Assembly (NCBI GenBank): GCA_003131925.1
Contig: PKWC01000247.1
Coordinates: forward strand, 17,828-26,944
Length of the DNA stretch: 9,117 nucleotides
Direction: 5' to 3'
From: Alphaproteobacteria bacterium
Lineage (GTDB): Bacteria; Pseudomonadota; Alphaproteobacteria; Micropepsales; Micropepsaceae
The translations under genes and the position numbers were made by a program. A model generated the notes under the pieces. It saw only the letters and a program-made list of their open reading frames with translations, was not told the origin of the DNA and searched no databases. This document shows positions 5,538-9,117 of the stretch, piece by piece (position 1 is the stretch's first letter; each line of letters begins with the position of its first letter).

Positions 5538-5693
5538 ATTCAGCGCAATAAAACGCTATTTGTACCCTGTAATGGGTGCCTTGTCTTGCGAGTGTTGACA
5601 TGATTGTGTTTAAACATTTGTAGTCAGTACTCATGAATATTGAATGTCACGTATTCTATATTTGATGACATTGGCCGTTGTTCCGGAGCCGTT

Positions 5694-6284
5694 TTAGGTT
5701 TCGTTGCAAAGAGCCGAATACAACGACCTGTTGCCCATGTCGGTCATGCGAGACCTCAAGGACACCGCTTCGCGCCATTCCATGAGTAACCGGGAGAACA
5801 TGTGCTGCTGGCGCCAGTTGATGTTGAGCGGGCTGCCGTACTCCTCGATCAGCCAGCGCTCGCGTTCGAGCGGTTTCGCGCAGGGCAGGGCGACAATGAG
5901 CGCGTTGGCGAAAAGCCACGCAGAGAGCGACTCGGGGCCGACGACTCGGCAGAAGGGGGTACGGGACGCCGAAATCGCGCGCCGCGCGTGTTCGATCGCA
6001 AACAGTGTCAGCCGGAGAGAGGAACGCTCGCTGCCGGTCGCAAAGTGCGCCTTCACCCTGTCGCGGATGCTGGTGCTGGCCGCGCCCACATAGAGAAGCA
6101 TGTAGGCGCCGGCCGAGGGTGGAACCTGGGCCGTGGTGTCGAAAAAGGAGGTGGCTCGGAGGAGCCTGATGCCGGCAAGTATGAAGATGAGGTAGACGCC
6201 CGGATCATTCGGCAGTTGCGCAGAACTCGCACCAAGAGAGCTGGCCGGAATCAGGCTAAAATGGTTCGCTTCGGCGTGTAGCAT
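5694..6284 (-). CDS. GIY-YIG nuclease-like protein
   Basis: A 196-aa protein with the marks of a GIY-YIG domain. These are GVY at 29-31 (NDPGVYLIF) and YVG at 65-67 (YMLLYVGAA). An Arg-containing helix follows (SIRDRVKAHF, 72-81), and then a Glu-rich segment ends in Asn (LERERWLIEEYGSPLNIN, 139-156), where the metal-binding Glu and conserved Asn are expected. The gap between GVY and YVG is about 33 residues, longer than the usual 10-20. The family cuts DNA in repair, homing and restriction. Here the substrate is unknown, and no methylase or reverse transcriptase is near. ATG at 6284 is chosen because AAGGA lies about eight bases upstream. It is divergent from an HTH gene and shares with it an operator-like dyad. 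It could be a mobile-element or defence nuclease. Confidence 0.75.
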   Translation of the reverse strand: MLHAEANHFSLIPASSLGASSAQLPNDPGVYLIFILAGIRLLRATSFFDTTAQVPPSAGAYMLLYVGAASTSIRDRVKAHFATGSERSSLRLTLFAIEHARRAISASRTPFCRVVGPESLSAWLFANALIVALPCAKPLERERWLIEEYGSPLNINWRQQHMFSRLLMEWREAVSLRSRMTDMGNRSLYSALCNET

Positions 6285-6298
6285 CGTCTATATCCTTG

Positions 6299-6336
6299 TT
6301 GTCCACTAACGGGTAATTATGCCATTTAGTGGACAA
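6299..6336. promoter_or_regulatory. Operator-like 11-bp perfect inverted repeat
   Basis: TTGTCCACTAA (6299-6309) and TTAGTGGACAA (6326-6336) are exact reverse complements separated by 16 bases, in the 88-bp region between two divergent genes. One half lies between the -35 and -10 of the putative nuclease promoter, the other just after its -10. The neighbouring HTH protein is the obvious candidate ligand and would repress the nuclease gene and perhaps itself. Confidence 0.7.
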
Positions 6337-6342
6337 TGTCAA
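6316..6342 (-). promoter_or_regulatory. Putative promoter of the GIY-YIG gene
   Basis: On the minus strand TTGACA (6342-6337) and CATAAT (6321-6316) are separated by 15 bases, slightly short of the ideal 17. Both hexamers are near consensus. It is embedded in the operator-like dyad. Confidence 0.45.
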
Positions 6343-6371
6343 GTGGGTATAGCACCGGGTGGGTGATTTTC

Positions 6372-6728
6372 ATGGTCGAACGACAGAGAGCCGAAATATC
6401 TGGTGCGCAAATTCGTGCCGCACGGGGACTTTTGAACCTCTCTATTGAGGAGTTGGCGACGGACGCGAAACTCAGCCTCAAGACGATCCGGCGTGCCGAG
6501 CGCGTGCACGACGAGCAAGTTCCGATCAATTCCGCGAACGCCGAACGCATCAGGTTGGTTTTGGAGGAGCGCGGTGCCGTTTTCATCGCCGCGGGCGATG
6601 GGGGAGCCGGCGTTCGACTAAGGAGCGATCCGCCGCCGCAATTTGGCGAGTTCAAGACAATGCCGTCGAAGGCGACGAAAAAACCGGCGAAAAAGGACCG
6701 CGCCGGATCGGTGAGGAAGAGGAAGTAG
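6372..6728 (+). CDS. HTH-type transcriptional regulator (XRE-like), divergent from the nuclease gene
   Basis: A 118-aa protein with an N-terminal XRE-like HTH at residues 8-70. It has ISGAQIRAARGLLNLSIEEL as helices 1-2 and TDAKLSLKTIRRAERVHDEQ as the recognition region, then a helix with a Val-Phe-Ile end (GAVFIAAGD). From about 95 on, the protein is a Lys/Arg-rich tail (KKPAKKDR, RKRK) that may add unspecific DNA contacts. Related small regulators are common in rhizobial genomes. I take the ATG at 6372, just before the conserved domain; an in-frame ATG at 6336 falls inside the operator repeat and lacks a ribosome-binding site. It probably binds the inverted repeat at 6299-6336, controlling itself and the GIY-YIG gene. 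A 31-bp gap separates it from the next gene. Confidence 0.82.
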   Translation: MVERQRAEISGAQIRAARGLLNLSIEELATDAKLSLKTIRRAERVHDEQVPINSANAERIRLVLEERGAVFIAAGDGGAGVRLRSDPPPQFGEFKTMPSKATKKPAKKDRAGSVRKRK

Positions 6729-6759
6729 AGCCGCCTACCGAAAGCGAAGGAACCTGAGC

Positions 6760-7098
6760 ATGACTTCATCCGAGGGAAAACCCACCGGCCGCGTCGGCAA
6801 AGTCGAGGCAATTGGCGACGGCCACGGCGTCACGCTGTTCGACGCGGAAAATCGAGCTCTGGCGACCTTCACGTTCAGCGACGCGATGGAAGCGCTACAT
6901 CACGAAACTGTCCTTCGGGCGATTCTGCGCCGCGCTACGGCGGTCGTGGCACCCAGGGATGTCGTGGACGCGCGCGAAGAGATTGCAAGACTAAAGAGGA
7001 CAATGGTGGAAGCGAGGAAGGTTGTAAAAGAGGCCTCGGACGCTTTGGAAGGGAAAGATGCGCCCGCGGGATGGATTGCACCACCGGTCAAGAACTGA
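6760..7098 (+). CDS. Hypothetical protein with C-terminal coiled-coil segment
   Basis: A 112-aa protein of unrecognised family. Residues 10-50 look like a small beta-rich region (GRVGKVEAIGDGHGVTLFDA, then RALATFTFSD). Residues 65-98 form a long charged helix that could be a coiled coil (DVVDAREEIARLKRTMVEAR). It ends APAGWIAPPVKN. No membrane segment or signal peptide is visible. The start is supported by GAAGGA nine bases upstream. It follows the HTH regulator by 31 bp on the same strand and is likely in its operon, so it may be co-expressed with, or control, the same module. No function can be assigned. Confidence 0.72.
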   Translation: MTSSEGKPTGRVGKVEAIGDGHGVTLFDAENRALATFTFSDAMEALHHETVLRAILRRATAVVAPRDVVDAREEIARLKRTMVEARKVVKEASDALEGKDAPAGWIAPPVKN

Positions 7099-7136
7099 AT
7101 GGCGACGTGGCGTGAGGCACTCGACGCCCGCGAACC

Positions 7137-7643
7137 TCATCCTCTCGGACAAAACTCCGCCCAAAGCTCATCAGTTGGTGTTTGGTTGACCCGAGGACCG
7201 ACCCCCGCGTCGAGGTCATCCTGATCCGGCATGTAAATGTACCAGCGGACGCCGTTTTCAATCATGCACTTCACATAGTGGTCGCCATCATAGTGGGACC
7301 ATTCGACATTGTCGGTTGTGGGCGGGGTTACGGCTGGCGGCGAACCTTGCTGGGTCGCGACCTGTGCGGGCGAAGCAGCTTGCGGAACCCGGGGCGCATT
7401 AGCGACGCTTAGCGCTACCACGATCACCAAGAAGCCTGTCCACCCAAGGCCCAAAACGCGCGCTCGTGTGGAATATCTCTTATCCAGAAGAGTCCAGCCG
7501 AAAATCAGCGGTGCAATAAGAATCCCGAGTCCGAGCAATGGACTAACATTACGGTGGAGGTCGCCCCAAGTCTGATACGTCCTGCCGTCGCGGCGTGATT
7601 GGGCGTTGCGCACGGGCATCTCAGTGGTACTTCGTTGAACCAT
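7137..7643 (-). CDS. Two-helix membrane protein with extracytoplasmic-type C-terminus, unknown function
   Basis: A 168-aa protein. A polar basic N-terminus leads to two hydrophobic segments (about 35-53, PLLGLGILIAPLIFGWTLL, and 63-82, VLGLGWTGFLVIVVALSVAN) joined by the basic loop DKRYSTRAR. A Pro/Ala/Gln linker (84-109) connects to a compact C-terminal domain (110-168). That domain is rich in Trp/Tyr (VEWSHYDGDHYVKCM, VRWYIYMPDQDDL), with two Cys (126, 165). A linker plus small domain suggests a periplasmic module anchored in the membrane. The start is uncertain. The first ATG at 7643 overlaps the upstream gene by 23 bases; an ATG at 7619, one base after the upstream stop, has a weak GAAG ahead and is equally possible. 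It is probably co-transcribed with the secreted-protein gene upstream. Confidence 0.7.
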   Translation of the reverse strand: MVQRSTTEMPVRNAQSRRDGRTYQTWGDLHRNVSPLLGLGILIAPLIFGWTLLDKRYSTRARVLGLGWTGFLVIVVALSVANAPRVPQAASPAQVATQQGSPPAVTPPTTDNVEWSHYDGDHYVKCMIENGVRWYIYMPDQDDLDAGVGPRVNQTPTDELWAEFCPRG

Positions 7644-8157
7644 GTTTCGGACTGATGGTTTTCAGCACGAAAGCATCGTTGTCCGTGTACCACGCGGCGT
7701 GAAACGCGTTTTCCGAGCATATGAGGTCCACCATACGCGCGTTACCACTATGGAGCGTGACCTCAATGTCATGGTCCCTAACATCGCCATGAAGTCCCAA
7801 ACTCACTAGAAATGGTTGCCATATTGAAGGAAGCTCGCCATATGCCGGCGATGTCTTGATCTCACCACAAATCAAGAACGCAAATCGGCAACAGTTGGCA
7901 TCCATTGTGATGACGCCCCTGGAAAGCGCGCGAAACTCTGAGTGGCCGTAGTCTACCAACCTTCGATCCAGTGCCTCCGGAACGCTTTCCACGAAGGCAA
8001 CTTCTTGATTTGCCCTAGCTGCGTTCTGTTGGCGTGAGTGTGCCTCTTTAAACAGTGCTGGTGCAGAGGCGAGATTATCGTCGGCGAGGGCCATTTCCCC
8101 GGAAACACATCTGAACAGGGCGACCGCGAGCACGCCTACGACTGTACCAAACCGCAA
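7621..8157 (-). CDS. Secreted protein of unknown function
   Basis: A 178-aa protein with a Sec-type signal peptide. A short basic start (MRF) leads to a hydrophobic core (TVVGVLAVALFRCV) and an A-L-A motif before residue 26, so cleavage after Ala25 is expected. The mature part has four Cys (89, 90, 97, 147) and no family motif I recognise. Visible segments include MDANCCRFAFLICGE, HDIEVTLHSGNARMVDLICS and AAWYTDNDAFVLKTI. The beta-rich pattern suggests a small periplasmic domain. The start is TTG at 8157, supported by GAAGGA nine bases upstream; no better ATG exists upstream, and an internal ATG would lose the signal peptide. The membrane protein downstream starts within or right next to its 3' end, so the two may work together at the envelope. 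Confidence 0.7.
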   Translation of the reverse strand: MRFGTVVGVLAVALFRCVSGEMALADDNLASAPALFKEAHSRQQNAARANQEVAFVESVPEALDRRLVDYGHSEFRALSRGVITMDANCCRFAFLICGEIKTSPAYGELPSIWQPFLVSLGLHGDVRDHDIEVTLHSGNARMVDLICSENAFHAAWYTDNDAFVLKTISPKHGSTKYH

Positions 8158-8256
8158 GGTCGCTATCCTTCTCTTTAGAGGTGAGTGAAGAGCCCAACGT
8201 CAAAATAATAACTATAGTGACTGGCCAGATGTTACGAATCCGTTGCGCCTTCGCAC

Positions 8257-8472
8257 ATGCGACTGGCGCGGACGTTCGGGATCAATGTGAGGCGGCGGCG
8301 GAAGGAGCGGGGCTTGACCCAAGAAGCCCTGGCGGACGCCGTTCGGTTGGCGCCGACTTACGTCGGGCAGATTGAGCGCGGGAAACGCAATCCGACGTTG
8401 GAAGTGGTTGAGCGGTTCGCAAAGGTGCTCAAAATTGATGTGCTCGACCTCCTTCGTCCACATGGAGATTGA
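8257..8472 (+). CDS. Small XRE-family HTH regulator
   Basis: A 71-aa protein made almost entirely of a classic XRE/Cro-CI helix-turn-helix. It has FGINVRRRRKERGLTQEALA as helices 1-2, APTYVGQIERGKRNPTLEVV as recognition and following helix, then KVLKIDVLDLL. Such proteins bind operator DNA as dimers and often regulate their own gene; in rhizobia many similar single-domain regulators occur. The ATG at 8257 directly starts the domain, but no good ribosome-binding site precedes it. The mRNA may be leaderless or start codon use may differ. A possible -10 TATAGT lies at 8213-8218, without a good -35. It is divergent from the secreted-protein gene and may regulate that pair. Confidence 0.85.
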   Translation: MRLARTFGINVRRRRKERGLTQEALADAVRLAPTYVGQIERGKRNPTLEVVERFAKVLKIDVLDLLRPHGD

Positions 8473-8476
8473 ATCC

Positions 8477-8530
8477 GGCGCCTTTCGCGTTCGCTGGCCT
8501 ATGGGAATGGTGGCGCGCGAAAGAGGCGCC
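8477..8530. repeat. Imperfect 13-bp inverted repeat (long hairpin)
   Basis: GGCGCCTTTCGCG (8477-8489) pairs with CGCGAAA (8516-8522) and GGCGCC (8525-8530), leaving a two-base bulge. The loop of 26 bases can add a few pairs. It starts five bases after the stop of the small XRE gene and lies before the converging LysR gene, so it may be a bidirectional terminator, though no T run follows on either strand. A palindromic repeat element is the alternative. Confidence 0.55.
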
Positions 8531-8625
8531 CAAGAATGAACCTGGGCTGGAGACGTTCACGATCCTGACGACCGAACCCAATGCGCAATGTTGAATTCGA
8601 GGGCCGGACGAAGATGGTCGTCTCG

Positions 8626-9117
8626 CTATTCCATATACGGCGTCAGCACATCTTCGATCCATTTCATGAATGCGCGGACTCGGCGCGACAGATTGCTCCG
8701 ATGTGCTACGACGAGAGACACGGCGAGCGCCCGGCGACGAAAATCGGGGATGATCTCCACAAGCGCTCCACTCTCCAGGTATCGGCCAATCCCCAGGAGT
8801 GGCGCCTGAATCAGGCCAAGGCCGGCAAGGGCAGCGGCTTCGTAGGTCTGCGCGCTGTTGACGTGCAGCGCACCCGGCAACTGAAGCGTCGCGTAGCTAT
8901 CGCCGTCCGGATATTCCCATCCATGGGGTCTTGCGCCCAGCAGCGTCGAAAAATGAATTGTCCGATGATCCTGACGCCGGAGATCTTCCAGCGATCGAGG
9001 GGCGCCATGGCGCGCCAGATAGGCGGGACTGGCAGCGTTGACCATGCGCAACAGGCGCAGTGGGCGGGCGATCAGCGTCTCGTCCCCTATGGGTCCAAGC
9101 CGCAATACACAGTCGAA
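8626..9117 (-). CDS. LysR-type transcriptional regulator, C-terminal part
   Basis: The frame runs from the right edge of the window (first full codon at 9117) to TAG at 8628-8626, giving 163 residues. These match the last half of the effector-binding domain of LysR-type regulators. The opening FDCVLRLGPIGDETLIARPL corresponds to the D-x-V-L-R...G...L-I-A-R strand-turn typical of rhizobial and proteobacterial members. Other recognisable stretches are YLARHGAPRSLEDLRR and HVNSAQTYEAAALAGLGLIQ. The C-terminus has VVAHRSNLSRRVRAFMKWIE. The DNA-binding HTH lies beyond the window. The usual family length is about 300 aa, so roughly half is missing only because the window ends. The regulated genes cannot be told from here. 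Confidence 0.9.
   Translation of the reverse strand, partial: FDCVLRLGPIGDETLIARPLRLLRMVNAASPAYLARHGAPRSLEDLRRQDHRTIHFSTLLGARPHGWEYPDGDSYATLQLPGALHVNSAQTYEAAALAGLGLIQAPLLGIGRYLESGALVEIIPDFRRRALAVSLVVAHRSNLSRRVRAFMKWIEDVLTPYME

Larger units (their letters stand above)
5397..5693. other. AT-rich regulatory region upstream of the recombinase array
   Basis: A 297-bp stretch without a gene and distinctly more AT-rich than its surroundings. It holds the putative array promoter, two hairpins in the leader, a 10-bp palindrome TGTTTAAACA (5607-5616), and four copies of TGACAT or its complement (5531-5536, 5596-5601, 5644-5649, 5666-5671). The last two form a 7-bp inverted repeat AATGTCA/TGACATT. It is a good candidate for a control region or for recombinase arm sites. 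Confidence 0.6.

Noticed and set aside
5595..5623. Plus-strand promoter starting with TTGACA at 5595
   Set aside because: No acceptable -10 follows at 16-18 bases (TTGTAG), and no plus-strand gene lies downstream.
5704..6281. Plus-strand open frames opposite the GIY-YIG gene
   Set aside because: They have no motifs, and the minus strand encodes clear GIY-YIG landmarks with a proper ribosome-binding site.
5694..7098. A complete restriction-modification system
   Set aside because: No methyltransferase motif is found in the window. The regulator is a generic XRE-like protein, so the comparison with control proteins is only an analogy.
8429..8809. Open frames across the XRE-LysR junction on both strands
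   Set aside because: They run through the inverted repeat and opposite the LysR effector domain, with no recognisable protein features.
1..9117. CRISPR array or right-hand attachment site
   Set aside because: No regularly spaced direct repeats were seen, and no second copy of the tRNA-Pro 3' end was found by reading both strands.

Overview
The window looks like the left end of an integrated genomic island in an alphaproteobacterium. A Hyphomicrobiales host (Bradyrhizobium/Rhodopseudomonas-like) is likely. That placement is inference from the moderately high GC and from the style of the integrases, HTH proteins and LysR regulator; no sequence search was possible. The window opens with the 3' part of a tRNA-Pro (anticodon TGG, encoded CCA, ending at 47). 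A tyrosine integrase (int1) converges on it, its stop codon only a few bases beyond the tRNA. This is the classic attL layout. int1 overlaps an upstream excisionase-like HTH gene. No second copy of the tRNA 3' end was found, so the right end of the island is not defined here.

The centre (about 1.9-5.5 kb, all minus strand) is the most unusual part. It is an array of tyrosine-recombinase genes and gene pieces. In transcription order it holds: an HTH (AlpA/excisionase-like) gene; a 122-aa arm-plus-partial-catalytic fragment; a 198-aa catalytic-domain-only protein that lacks the tyrosine nucleophile; a 57-aa arm-domain-only protein; a 106-aa arm-like protein; and a complete 415-aa integrase. Three units of the array end in the same reading, N-R-(G/E)-P-P-A-stop. 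Each is followed by a spacer of 117-121 bp with a hairpin at nearly the same place, about 36 bp before the next start codon. This points to repeated duplication of one recombinase unit, followed either by decay or by specialisation of separate domains.

From about 5.4 to 7.1 kb lies a divergent regulator/nuclease module. A GIY-YIG nuclease-like gene (minus) and an HTH regulator gene (plus) share an 88-bp promoter region. This region carries a perfect 11-bp inverted repeat that overlaps the putative nuclease promoter. The HTH gene is followed by a small coiled-coil-like gene of unknown function. An AT-rich 297-bp stretch upstream of the recombinase array has a good minus-strand promoter, four copies of the hexamer TGACAT, and two leader hairpins.

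The right part (7.1-8.5 kb) has a minus-strand pair of unknown genes, a secreted protein and a two-helix membrane protein, and then a small XRE-type regulator on the plus strand. After an imperfect 13-bp inverted repeat, the window ends inside a LysR-type regulator gene (C-terminal effector domain only), which may be ordinary chromosomal content.
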